Source: Polytrichum commune (Eukaryota; Streptophyta; Polytrichopsida; Polytrichales; Polytrichaceae). From it: a DNA stretch of 64,000 nucleotides. How positions within the stretch are numbered: position 1 is the first letter of the stretch; each line of letters begins with the position of its first letter. Under the pieces are notes generated by a model, which searched no databases, was not told the origin of the DNA, and was given only the letters and a program-made list of their open reading frames with translations. The translations under genes were made by a program, and so were the position numbers. Shown one piece after another: positions 31,946-44,447 of this stretch. Location of the stretch: NCBI GenBank assembly GCA_950295325.1, contig OX485809.1, positions 494,001 through 558,000 of the forward strand, read 5' to 3'.

Positions 31946-32717
31946 CTGCTTATACACTGGCACATGTGGTTAGAATATTCAATCATCCATCAATATTTCT
32001 AGTTACCTTACACTGGGTTTCCTCTTTGGATGTCTTTCCAGCCTCATTTTTTTTAACATTACTTCAAACATTTTGATAAAATTTCTTGCTTGTGGCACTT
32101 TTGGGCCACCCCCTTCCGAGGGAGCCTAAAAGTATCACACAAGCCCTTCGGTGAAGGTGGCATGCACTTGCATGTGTCCAAGCCGAACCCGGATGATAGG
32201 TGTATAACGTGAGTACTTAGATTTTTTGAGGAGAACTAAATATGCGTTGTAGTACCTCCGGAGGTTGGACCTTAGTTTTTTATTATTGTGGCTCTAAACT
32301 CCACTAATCAATTTTATATCTAGTTCTAACCTAAACCTACAACTTATTCTAAGCGCAGACACACCAACTTTAGAACCAAGACAATCCTAACATGTGAATT
32401 GATATGACTCTGATACACACCAACCGGGTGTAATTCATACCACCCTAGTTCAATGAACAAAATAATAACGATTTGATGGACCATTCAATTTTATTTATTT
32501 ATTTTTACTTAATTATATTTAATTTCTTAAACGCGGGGACTTGGCCTAAGTCCCACCTTTTATACAAATTCCTTCTTATTGAGTTAATTTTGTTTATACA
32601 TCCTACCTTATTATATTCATATATTAGGCATCATCCCTTATCTAGTTGGTCCATCCCTTAGCTCAGAATCTTTTAAAGCCTCGTGCAGGTCCTTTAAAGG
32701 TTGAATAACTTCTCAAA

Positions 32718-32744
32718 CCCTTCGGACTTCAACAGTCCGAAGGG
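32718..32744. other. Perfect 11-bp stem-loop
   Basis: Arms CCCTTCGGACT and AGTCCGAAGGG surround TCAAC. The surrounding region (31946-35374) has no gene I can support; frames are short and composition varies. The hairpin may be part of an old retroelement or an untranslated region. Confidence 0.55.
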
Positions 32745-35374
32745 TGGTATCACCCTACCGAGTTAAGTTTCCGATTCGGATCTCTTGCCAATAAGGGTTT
32801 ACGATTTGTTTTGTATGTTTTTAATTGTTAAATATGTTTACACAAGATAGATTACGAAATGTAACTTAATGGGACTAGGATAACAAACAACATGTAGGTT
32901 CAACCTGTTACATCATCTTCATAAATTAGGGTCATTACTCCCAATTCACGGGGCCAACAACATAATAGTAAATTTGCGGGTCATTAATCCCACATTTCCA
33001 CCAACAACATTCAGAGTGATCGTGTCGGTGATTAATCCGACTTACCACATATGAAATTTGCTAATAAATAAAACTACTATCACAAAACATACCAAGGAGC
33101 TCGAGAACAATGGAGTTGGGTATCCCCTGGGCGGTCAAGTGATCAAGTCATTTGACCTTACGAGATAGGTGAGTGGGTTTAGGGATGCATACCTTGGCCG
33201 CGCTCCCTCCAATCCTAAATGAAAAGCTATGGTTAGTTAGTTTACCTCAATTCTCCTCGGTTAATTGGGCTCAATGTAGGCCGAGCCGCTATCCTCTTCC
33301 TTATTCCACTTCCCAGACGTTGTATTCTTGGCCTTTTATACACCAAGAAAATAAACATCCCAATGTGTGTTGTGGCCTGCTATGGACTTGTCTACAACGG
33401 TAACATATATAAATCTCATGCCCTCAACTCAACTTATTTATGCCTAAATACTATGGGTATAAGATACTTATGACTCTATTTCCAAAAAGATTCTTACCCT
33501 CCTTGCTCATGTGTTACCGCTCATTATTCACATCATAGCACTTCCTTTTCGACATGCATACGCTTCATAAGATCCACACCGCTATTTTTTTGATTTGTTT
33601 ACAATTATTTTGAACAAATATATTTTGTCTCTATACTGCCCTTGGAACTTGCTACCATGGACGTACTTGAGGCTTGAATGGTCTTTGAGCACCGTGATAC
33701 TACCCATCTACCCATTCTACTACAAACAAAGTATTTTTGAGTCCAAGACAGACTTACGATAATTTAGAGAGGCAAGAGTTATGAAATTATCTATAACCAC
33801 CTCTAATGTTGAACCTCCTAGGTGGTGGCCTTCGTTGTGAGAAGGAGATTTTAAAAGGTAGTCAACCATGATGGCAAGCGGGTAATTTCATGACCTCCTT
33901 AGTAAAACATTGGAAAGCCATGTCTAGTGCCTCACAACATGTACCATTGGGTACAAGGTGGTTATGAACGCTGAAATGAATACATGCTCTTGACATCCTA
34001 GGGGATGTGAAGTGCACATATATTATGTGAGCTTGGCACAAGGCAATGCACATATGTGTTGATGGACATACCTTCAATTTGATTGACAAATTGACCGAAA
34101 CAAACCACGTCAATCTAACATTGTCCATAAATTGCATTGTATTCACAGTTTTAGAAGTTAGAAACTGATTGACTCAGAGATCTCCTATATATTCACATGA
34201 TAGCACCCCCCAAGAATCCCCCAAGAAAGTAAGCTTGGAAAGGAAATATTCAATTCCAATTTAGTTTCTTCACCAAGGTCCGTTTAAAGAAAGAGTTTTT
34301 GAGGATATCTTTCTCTTTGTGGTTTCTAAGTGCCTAACACCACTCAAAATCCAATACCTTGTATCATTGGTCCAAATCCAATAGTTTGTCCAATGTGCAC
34401 ATTGCCTCCCAAGGACAAGAATAATCACTCACTATTATTATAGGAAATAGTTGGGTTGTCACATGACATCACCAAAGGGGGGGGGGGGAGAGAATATTTA
34501 TTTTTGAAGAAGAAAATCCCAACCAATCGCATCACTGCACATTTGACTCCCTCGGTGCACAAATAAGTTGACTCATTGACATGCCCATTTGCCAAAATTT
34601 GATTGGTTGACTACATTCTTTCATTTCTTTACACTCTTCCTTTGATCTAGTGTGAGTTTCATTATTTTGAAGTTTTCACTAATTTTGTTGTCTTGATTTT
34701 ATGTGGTAGAATAAATTTGGTGTTGGTGGAAGTATCCAAGAAGATTAAATTAGAGGAGGACTCATGGTCTTGGACCCACATTATTTCCACCATGATTATA
34801 AGATTCACGTGGCCTGCAATGATTATTTCACATGTTAATCTTTCACCCACATTTATAGGAATATTTAGTGTAATTGCAATTGTGTGCAATGATTGGTGGC
34901 TAAACAATGGTGGCGAAAGCTCATGCAAATGATTCATTCGAGATTTTCTATTTCAATGAGCCACTTTATTTCCCCCTTTCCCCCAAATAAATCAATTAAA
35001 TTGGACCACCCTAATATGTTGGCACATTACTTAAGAACCCACACTACACATAATAATAATAAAATGTACCCACATTGATATATGCGATTAGGTTGCCCCA
35101 TGCTAATTTATCGATATTCCACACTATTTTGAATATGTATTACCACTTTAACAAAATACTTTGCATTATTTTTACTATGATTTCCATATGGGTGAGTAAT
35201 AAAATTTGCCATAACTTTTAAGATATGATTTTGACCCATGACAAATTGCATGGCGTACATAAACAACCTATTTGCAAAGGCAACCTAATTGCGCATTTCA
35301 ATGTACCTACCATTAACCCACATTAATTGCTTTGCAATCACTCAAGGGCAACTAGAAAGACTGTCATATGACAC
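32745..35374. other. Intergenic, no gene recognised
   Basis: Short frames only, with a G11 run at about 34481-34491. I see no domain, repeat pair or RNA gene here. Confidence 0.45.
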
Positions 35375-35760
35375 TTGACCCAACATGACAAGTCATGAAA
35401 ACCACTCTAAGGTATGTGGTTGTTATTTGGTTCAATGTTTTATGTTCTTAACTTCTACCGATTAGATATTCACAACAAAACTCGTGTTGCATTACCAGAT
35501 CTACAACGAAACATATGCAACAACCGGCTTCAAAGTCGGATCTCCTTGATTTAGCTATGGTTATTGGAAGTGCATGTTTGTTGATTTCTCAACTGGATAC
35601 ATTAGTCCTCCCAATTATGTTCACTATTGAGTTGTAGAGTAATTATTAATATATGAAAAATGTCTATTAGAGATTTGCTCTTTGATCCTCACCGAATCAC
35701 ATACCAATCAAATCTAGGGATCCGATTAAGAAGAGGAGCCACTAAAAACCGATCTACGTT
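35375..35760 (+). repeat. Dispersed repeat, copy 1 of an inverted pair
   Basis: This ~385-bp segment matches the reverse complement of about 50195-50590 over its length at roughly three quarters identity by eye. Shared strings include AACTCGTGTTGCATT, GTGCATGTTTGT and ACATACCAATCAAATCTAGG. No ends, target duplication or coding capacity are visible. Confidence 0.7.
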
Positions 35761-36094
35761 AGATTACTTGCAAATTATGTCAACTTAGATGTTTAAGTTT
35801 AGTGTTCCTATTTTGACAAAGGCAAAAATGCCCAAAGGGAGAGAGTTGGGTGGGTACCACACCATAGAACATAGAGAGATAGATAGATATATTAAAGAAA
35901 GCCGGCGTCAGTAAAGAGGAAAGAAGCAGGGTGGTTCCAAAGTGATGGAGGTGGAGCTTCAACGCCATCGCCGAATAACTCAACAAAGGAATAACAATCG
36001 ACGACCAATTTCCCCGAACACCAGCCACCTACCTTCGGATGCATCACTCGCTCGCACTTTGTCCGTGCATTCTGGTGCACGCAAATTGACACGA

Positions 36095-36508
36095 AAGTGG
36101 AGTGGCACGAAAATTGATACGGCGAGGAGGGAGGTTTGGGCGAAGAAGGATTGGTTGGAGTGTACACACGCTAGGGTTCGGTCGGGGTCGCACCAGGCTC
36201 GTTTCCACCATTTGTTCTCAATTTGTCCCGAGAGCGGCATCGATGTCAGGTGAGTTGTGATCGCGAGAGAGTAGGATGAAGTGGCAAGATAATTGACCCC
36301 CTGGAGGAGGTTTTCCGAGGATATAAAGCGGTTTGAGGATATAAAGCTAGGGTTTGGCCGGGGTCGCACCAAACTTATTGCAACATTTGTCCATTATCGT
36401 CACGATGTCGGGTGAGTTAATGCGAGAGAGTAGGATGGAGTGGCAAGAAAATTGATCAGCTGGGGGAGGTTTTCGGAGGAAAAGTGGTTCGAGGATATAA
36501 AGGTAGGG
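36095..36508 (+). repeat. Tandem duplication upstream of the BTB-trihelix gene
   Basis: Three successive diverged copies of a ~165-180-bp unit contain GAGTGGCAAGAAAATTGAT, GGGGGAGGTTTTC, GAGGATATAAAG and CTAGGGTTTGGCCGGGGTCG. The units start near 36098, 36272 and 36434. They end about 290 bp before the ATG at 36799. The repeated GATATAAAG (about 36320, 36337 and 36492) could act as alternative TATA elements. Confidence 0.7.
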
Positions 36509-36798
36509 TTTGGTTTGGATTTGATCACATCATCAGCACTGGTTGGGGATTTCCCTACGTGGCGGAAGACCCGTTTTGCGTGAATGTTTGCTTTTAAGTG
36601 AATGAGTGAGTAAGTAAGTAGGTATGATGAATTGAGTGGGAAGAGAATTCATGGAGTGAGTGCATTCGACCAAGGGTTTGGGGCTGTGTCATTATACGCA
36701 ACGGAAGTGGGGCGGGGGGGTGGAGCTGGAGGTCGGATGAACGGCCAAGGGAACCCCCGTGAGGGTGACGTAGAATTGCGCTGGGAGGCGGTATCGGT

Positions 36799-39700
36799 AT
36801 GGCGGCAGTGGAGGACACCACGACAACGAATTTGAAGCTTCTAAGCAGGAAGCGGAACATGAAGCCTAGGGTTTCGGACACGACGGCGAAGAGCTTGAGA
36901 GCGCAGGTGAAGCGGTTGGAGCAGCAGCGGGAGTTTCTGAGTCTGTTAAAGCCTGCGTTGGCGTTAGATGGTGACGTGAACGCTGCGTATGCGGATGTTG
37001 AACTGCAGGCGTGCGATGGATCCCCTGTCTTCGCTCACAAGGCCGTGCTGGTCAGCTCACCAACCTTTTTGTCCCCTGCGTCCCTTGAGAGGATTGCTCG
37101 AATTTTAGGCATAAATTGGTGGTTGCAATCTATGCGCGGAACTGAAATGGAATCGGACACCTCAATAACGGATGACAATATAGGTTGGGGATGGGCCACA
37201 TTCCCACCCCGACCTCAATCCCGACTTCATATCCAACATCTCAATATTGGATGACAATATAGGTTGAGGTCGGAGACATTTCCACCCCAATTAGAACCCC
37301 GACCTCAATCCTGTTGAGTTTTTGAGGTCGGGGTTGAAGGTTGGGTGGCCTTGCTCTGAAAAGTACAAATGTGGAGAAGTTGGGACTCAAGTTTGGAGCC
37401 CTTTAATAAGGAGGTCGAAGTCATGTGGTGGAGAATTTCCCTGTCTTAAGGAGTTCTTGATAGTGTAATCAGGAACTGAAGAATTGAAGCAGTGTGCGGG
37501 AGTTTCTCTGTCATGTTGTCATCAGCGTCTGTTTACTGAACAAGAGGTTCTGTGTTTGCTGCATCTCAGGGTAGATGTCTTCAGGGTAGTCCTGTGCAAT
37601 CAGCCTTTCGCTGAGCACGTACTCATTCGGTCAAAAATTTGCAGGCTGCAAAATCGAAGGAGTTTCATGCTGACTTCCGCAAGGACCCCGAATTGAAGGT
37701 CATTGAGGTTCCGGAGATGACCCCCCAGGAGTTGAAGGCTTTTGTAAATTTTTTATACACAGGAACGATCGTCCACAGTATCATGGCAGAGTGTATGACG
37801 ACCTTCTTGCGTGCCGCAGAGAAATACAAGGTCCAGTACCTGAATGAAGTCTGTGAGGACTCTTTGATCTCTAATCTTTCAAGAGAAAATGCAATCACAA
37901 CCTTTGATATTGCCAAAAAGCATTGCTCCAGCACCGTGAAAGAACTGGTGCTTATGAAGGCGTTGAAGATGGGCGAGTTATCAACTTACGAAGAGTATAA
38001 GGCATACACTCAAAAAGATCCAGGCTTGCTGTTGGAGTTGTATGAACAGCTATCAGAGCGGATCGGCCCATTACTTGCCAAACGACGCCGGACTACCACA
38101 GGTAAACACTGGCGCAAGCCATTCGGCGCTTTGATATTTTCCCTTTGACTTCACAAATACCTGGTAGTTCCAGAAGGACTGATATTGTCATCAGTACTCT
38201 CAGGGCATAGCATTAGAAGCCTTAAACCTCTGCTGACCAACTATGAGATATTTCATGGGCTTGCCATAGCAAATAAATACCTACAAATGCAAAGACCCCA
38301 TAAAGGAAATGCAGTGGCAAGGCCCTGAGCATATCTTCCACCAAGTGGGACGTGAGAACTCAAGTCCTCAAGCACCCTGTAGTCCAGCCTCTTGAGTATG
38401 GGAAGACTGGCTGGTGCCAACAGGCGTTAAAGCTATTTGGTGCAGTTCAACACATTTAACTGGTAGCACGGCATTCTCAGGGAGTTCTCACTATTAGTTG
38501 ATTTTGTCAACATCTGGGAAGGCTGCCAGTGTGAAGCAATATCCAAGTCATTGCTTCACATTTGTTTCATACTTACACTCAAAAATGTAACATAATGTAA
38601 AGGATGAGAATCTGAAACACCTAGGATATGCTTCAAGTTAGACCACTTGCACTTCTTCATGCACTACTAATGCCTTGGTGGGGCTTACACTTTTAAACTC
38701 TGCTATATTGAAGATTAATAAAGAACAGAGATGTTTGCCATTTTCCTTTTGGAGAGGCCTTGAAAAATACAGGCATATTTCTGAGGGCTGCTAAAGATTC
38801 TCCATCCTAGGCTTTCAAAAAAGATGTTGAAAAGACTGAAAGACTGCCCATCTCTATTTATTTAATGCTCTGGATGTTGCCAAATTAGTTTTGATTTAGA
38901 GAGTAGGATCTGCATAGGTAAGTGAGCCATAAGCATTTTTCAGACACTAATTCTTCTGGCTACCTTTATTGGCGAGTAGTATCTCACTTAGTACTTATAA
39001 AAGAAAATTGCACGCAGAGATTGGTACAAGTGAGCAAGAATTGGTCAACAACACTTTCATTCTATATGATGGATGTGATGGCAAATATGATAGCGATGAT
39101 GATGACAGCGAAGGTCACTTGAATGGAGATGAAAGGGAGATGAAGCCAGACAATGAGATTGCATCTGGTAAGCTTAGATTCTAAAACTCTAAATGATTGC
39201 AGCAATTGGGATATTGTACTATAGATCTAGGAGGCGATTGGGCGACCATGGTTGAGAGCATTAACAAGGTAGTCAAAAAAGTGAAGGTTTGAATGCTTAA
39301 TTAGGAGAAAATGGCCCTCTTCTCTCTCCTATCTGTGTCTGGTTGTTTTTCCTACTCTCAGGACATTGATTATATTTCAAAAATGTGTATATTGATGAAA
39401 TTCAGGTGGGGCAATTTTACCTAATGGAACTTCTCGTTATGGAGGAAGTGGTGGCAGCAGTGGAGGGGGAGTTGTTCTCTGGCATGGGGGACCCCCCATG
39501 CCTCCACAGCATGGTCGAACATTTGCGTCAGGAAATGATAGGAGCACTGGCCCCAGGCCAGCTTATGACAGCCAGATTATACCTGCTCCACCTTATGGGA
39601 CCCCTCCATTTTTACCAGGTCCTCTTCCAAGGTAAGAGACAGGCACTCAAAGTATCAGACATTTATGCTGCATGTCCTGTACTTGATTGTAACCAGTCAT

Positions 39701-40722
39701 AATGAGAGCTTCAATATATCTCTCTTGACTGTGCACTCAATTGACTGCTGTTATGTTGCATGTCTTAAAAGCATGGAAACTTGATGTCTAATAAAAAATG
39801 TGTTACACTTTTTTCATGGACGTTAGCTTAGGGAAAGTGCTAGATTCTGAAGAGGTGATTCTTTCCTGCTTGTACTGTTATCTTCGAGTTCTTGCATTGG
39901 TCTCTGAATCATTTTTAATCAGTTCCAGAGGAGGATATGCGGGATCTGGTGTACAAGGAAATTTTGCCATCATGGAAAGGTCAGTTGGTGGTGATGAGCT
40001 CCTTGTCCAAGAAACAAGGGGAAAGAAACTGCCACTTGATTCTCAGGCAAAGATTGAGGGAAGACGAGGTCAAAATTGGACCAACGGTGAAGTGGAGGCG
40101 TTAATTGCATTAAGGGGTGAGATGCATGAAGAATTTGAAAGAAACAAACAGAAACAAGGTACTTTTTAGGCTGAACCTTGAAGTGCTGAATCCATTGTAC
40201 TTACCTCCACATGACACCAGGGTAAAGTTTGAAAGTGCTGGTATACAGATTGGTTGGGTGCAGGACGTCTTGATTTTTTGCACTGGATCCTGAGACAGCC
40301 AACAGTTTTAAAGTATTGGCATCCTCAGTCAATGGATGAGGAAATGCTAATCAGTAAGCCAACTTGCCTGTCACTTGAAGATTCCTAATCTTTTGTATGT
40401 GGTTGCAGGTGTTAATACTTGGAATAAACTTCATGTGAGAATGCTGAATGTATGTAGAGGGTTCCGCAAGAGCGCAAATGCATGTAAGAAAAAGTACTCA
40501 ATACTCTACAATGAATATAAAAAGGATCGAGATTGTGCAAAAGAGATCGAGAATGACACTTTGGCCACAGGTAGCATCAACAGAACCAAGAAGTGTGCAT
40601 TTTTTGAGCAGATGGATACATGGCATCAAAATAGACCAAGATGTAAGGTTGATGCCAATCAAGGTGATACTTTAGAGAGCCCATGCACGAGCGCAGAGGA
40701 TGTAGAATTGAAAGATGAATAG
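36799..40722 (+). CDS. BTB/POZ-trihelix fusion protein (six exons, 542 residues)
   Basis: Exons 36799-37050, 37645-38101, 39018-39167, 39406-39631, 39929-40158 and 40409-40722 all have GT-AG borders and matching phases (0, 1, 1, 2, 1), giving 1,629 bp in frame. Residues about 65-165 are a BTB/POZ domain (YADVELQACDGSPVFAHKAVL joined to AAKSKEFHADF, then ELKAFVNFLYTG), followed by a helical BACK-like part to ~236. BTB domains dimerise and commonly bind Cullin-3. An acidic stretch (DSDDDD) and a Gly/Pro-rich linker (about 287-361) follow. Residues about 410-475 are a trihelix/Myb-SANT-like DNA-binding domain (QNWTNGEVEALIALRGEM ... NTWNKLHVRM ... ACKKKYSILYNEYKKDRD). The product may link DNA sites to a ubiquitin ligase or repressor. 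Reading past 38101 would give a short BTB-only protein. Two adjacent genes are the alternative, but no start codon precedes exon 3 in frame. Confidence 0.8.
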
Positions 40723-43471
40723 AATATTTCCATCAGCAAAATTAGGTTCTGGTGCTCAAACAATCAGCTAGGAATACAACATTTTTAGAGAAGCTTGAAA
40801 TCTTGAGCTGCAGTCCAGCTTAAAAGTGACAGCGCCCAATCTCTTTCTGGACATTTACCCCAACAGGAGGAAGTTGAACAAGATCTGTGTGGAGGAACCC
40901 AGCCATGTCTTTTACAGCATGGGGAACAGGGATGCACTAATCATCAACAGGAATTGCATGTACTCTTCATAGACACGTAAGTGCTTGTGTTCTCAGTGTT
41001 CTCTACTGTAACATACTTGGGAATAGTCAATTTTGCCACAACATATTGGCACCATCTCCTGTAAATGTCCATAGTTAGGTGAAGTGGCATCTAGAAGCTT
41101 AGAAAGAGTGGTGAGTCTGTTTAGGCTACTTACTGATCTAGCTTCTCCCCAAGAAATCCTACTTCAAGATTTGCTAGGCCACATGAGCCATGTACTGCGC
41201 TTTCTCAGCCGTGCATGAGTGGAAACAGTAGCACTCAAGCAGGTGTAGAACATCCAATTTGAGGTTTCTCGATGACTCCTGCTGCTTGTTTAGTTTGGAA
41301 TTGTACAAATGTTACGATCTGTCTTGTAAGTTACCAGGAGAGGGTTCTCATTGAAGGCGACTGGGTTTGATCCATTGCTAGCTATTTGAATTTCTGTTTT
41401 AGAGAAGGAACTTAAGTTTGGAATCAAAAATTTGATTGAGTCAGATGCACAGATGATATAGTAGGGCTTTAGTTGATTCTGCCTATCAGATTAGATGGTT
41501 ACTTTGCTGTTCTGGCATTGGTAGCATATTGTATACTCACTTGAAAACTTCTGGAATTGTTAATCTGATTCAACATCTGCAGAGACCCTTTACAGGGATT
41601 CACAGCGGAGTCTCAAAGATCAGATTTGTACTGTTGAGGGATTTCCCAGTACAGTGGCCTGACACTGTTTACAATAGTATTTTGTATAGTATTTTGAGCA
41701 AAATTTATCTGTCTAAGGCTCTATTTTTGTGGTGAGCAAAGTGTCACATGTACTGTAAAACATGTCTAGGCTCTACATGAAGGTAGGTGCATGTATTTCA
41801 GTTACACTTATTCTCTTGACACGAAAAATTGCGGGCATAATGGATACATAGCACAAATTACATGGTTTCCAAAAAGCAAGAAACAAGTGGAGGCATAGTA
41901 GGCATTACCAATATTCACACATGTCAAGTCCACTGGTGTCACATTGTGACGAAGGTAGTGAAGGCTCCAACATATGTAGGGCCATAATTTTCCCAACTTT
42001 ATAATATAATGCACCACATATAGTGATGTTTTAAAAGAAACTGTAGCATGTCACTTGTTGTCCCACATTCTCATGGTCATGAGGTTTTATGTATGATCAT
42101 TATACTAGTTATTTGAGAGACAACTTATCCCATGCAAAAGGGAAGGCATGACCTAGACGGGTAACATAAAAGGGATGCTCCTATGTGACTACAGTGGATT
42201 TTGACTCTAATTCTTCTTCTTTTTTGTGAAATTGATAAAATGGGTTAGGAATAGATGGGATTATTGAATGCTATTATTTATCTTAATGATTGCATCTAAG
42301 TTCATGGCTCCTTATGGGTTGTTGAGGAAGACACTTATCCAAGGAGATTATCGAAGGCCTAACTTACCTCACAACGAGTGCAGTCTATCTTAAGGATACC
42401 ATAAGAGGGGTAGTATTGGAATCAAAACATTATGAACCTCTAGATTCATATAGCAAATCATTTTCACATATATTCACATCAAACGACAAGATACCATACA
42501 TACAATTGCAATGTAATTTTTTCTTTGTATATCAATGTAATAGTTGCAAGACCTAAAAGGCTCAATCATGAGTTCAATCAAATTGAGTGAAGCATTAATT
42601 AGATATTGAAATAGCTATACAAATATATGAAACCCTAATGAGTATGTATCAACAATGACTTGACATTAAACATTGGCCATTGCATTTTAAGATGGAGGAC
42701 AAGATAACTTAAAATAACTCTCTGAAAGCTGCAAACATGCACAATGTATCAGTCATCATTTCATTATGATATTGGACATGTAGCTCATTTTATAAAATGG
42801 GAGGATGAAAAAGACCGAACTTAGTTGAAGGACTCTGAAATGGTCAAGTACTTCATATGAAACTGCACTAAAAATTGTCTTTAGTGTAACCAATTCTGTT
42901 TGTCTTGCTCAATACTAATTGTAAACCGCCCATTTAGCGTCACCAACACTTAATGTATACCTATCATTATGTGCCATTTCTTGTATAAAATCTAGGGCAT
43001 CATAAATTTACAATGTTGCAATTACTGTCACTTACTAAGTGATTTTTCAGTCAGATTTTGATCGTTCATGACAATATTTCATCACATAATTGTTAGGATG
43101 CATAACACATGGAATTTTGTTTCACTACTTGGCATTTCATTCAAATCTCAATCATCCATGATGGTACTTGTAAAATTATCCATAATAAGTGTCATTAGAA
43201 ATGTTATCATGGTGACATAAAATACCATATGACACTAAATACAATGTTTGGTGTACAATGTAGTATACAATGTTAGCATGACATTGCTACAACCCATGTA
43301 TGTTAACCCTTTTACATATACAACAACTTAAACAAACTATCATGTTTAGGGTTAGAGAAAATTGGGCAAACTAGACTCAATCTTAATGTGTAGGGAATCG
43401 TTCCATTATTTACACTACAGTGCCCTATTTTTCTTCCCATGGGCAGTTTTTGATTCTTTGTCTGGAGATAG
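40723..43471. other. 3' flank and intergenic DNA, no gene recognised
   Basis: The first few hundred bases are probably the 3' untranslated region of the BTB-trihelix gene. The rest is AT-rich with only short frames. I see no element ends. Confidence 0.45.
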
Positions 43472-43747
43472 TTGAAGGTCCCATGCTATTTGGCATGTAT
43501 ATTGATGAAATATTGGATCAATGGGAACTCTCCGTGTTTCTTTCGTACGGTGGCCGTCATTCTTCTTTATGTTGACGACGTTGTTTTGATCTCTAGATCA
43601 AGAGCAAGCCTACATGAACAAACTACACGAGTTTTGCACTTTCTTCTAGCCTTGACGTCAATTTATCTAAAACGCAAAATCATGATCTTTGGCTGCAACA
43701 AAAGAAATATAAACCAAGTCTTCCTTTCAATCGGATCTTCAAGTTGA
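43472..43747 (+). pseudogene. LINE reverse-transcriptase fragment
   Basis: The frame contains LLYVDDVVLISRSRASLHEQ, the YxDD active-site motif with the following helix, and further on KRKIMIFGCNK, both typical of plant non-LTR reverse transcriptases. The segment before it (MYIDEILDQW) looks like the conserved region upstream of the active site but in a different frame. Only about 90 residues are recognisable, and it is an isolated relic. Confidence 0.75.
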
Positions 43748-44227
43748 CATTAGTCTCTATCTCACGGAGGCTACTGCACTCCATCACTCTAGAAAATTAG
43801 CCGGTTCGAAACTTCCAATCCCATTAACCTTTTGGCTTCCCAGAGTGTAGAATCAATTTCATTTCATTTCATAAGGAGCTCAACAAAGATATAATAGAAC
43901 AAGATGGAGTTTAACATTCGGTTGATGCCTATACAACCAATTGTGGTTGCAACTATGACACCTAATGAAGAGGGAAGACAAGGTCAAGGTACTATTATTA
44001 CCTAATGACCTCGCCACTTCATTGGGGTGTCTATACAAAAAAGTGCCCATATTTCTCACAGCTATCTGTGCAGTATTTGGAGGGAAATAAAAACCAAAAT
44101 ACCGACCTATATGGGAGTCACCTTGGATCCACATTTGTTTTCTTGTTGACGACTTCATATTAAGGCCATTGAATATTTCATCTAGCATTTGTAGCTGTTG
44201 GAAAATAGGCCCCATCAGACTTTGTAC

Positions 44228-44439
44228 CAGTGCCCGGGAAGTTCTTGGGCATATATAGTCGGTCAAGATCCTAGTGATTCTAAATCCAACCGGTTACATG
44301 TTGACATCTTCCGGTTTTGCTTTCATTCATTTGAGGTATATTCTTATAAATATTCCTCTAAAATGATCGGTAAATTTCTTGAAGTCTTGAATTTGAACCG
44401 GTTCATTTGCAACTAACCGCCAGTTCTTCCTAGACATAG
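44228..44439 (+). mobile_element. hAT MITE family 'CAGTGCCCGGG', copy D
   Basis: 212 bp starting CAGTGCCCGGGAAG and ending CTAGACATAG, between CTTTGTAC (44220-44227) and CTTTGCAC (44440-44447), a duplication with one mismatch. It is slightly shorter than its siblings because of small deletions. Confidence 0.88.
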
Positions 44440-44447
44440 CTTTGCAC

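Noticed and set aside
30947-32400. LTR retrotransposon with TATA box at 31141
   Set aside because: A TATA-like motif exists, but I found no second LTR, primer-binding site or pol domain.
43880-44266. 128-codon minus-strand ORF next to the reverse-transcriptase fragment
   Set aside because: I could not match it to any retroelement domain, and the neighbouring fragment is on the other strand.
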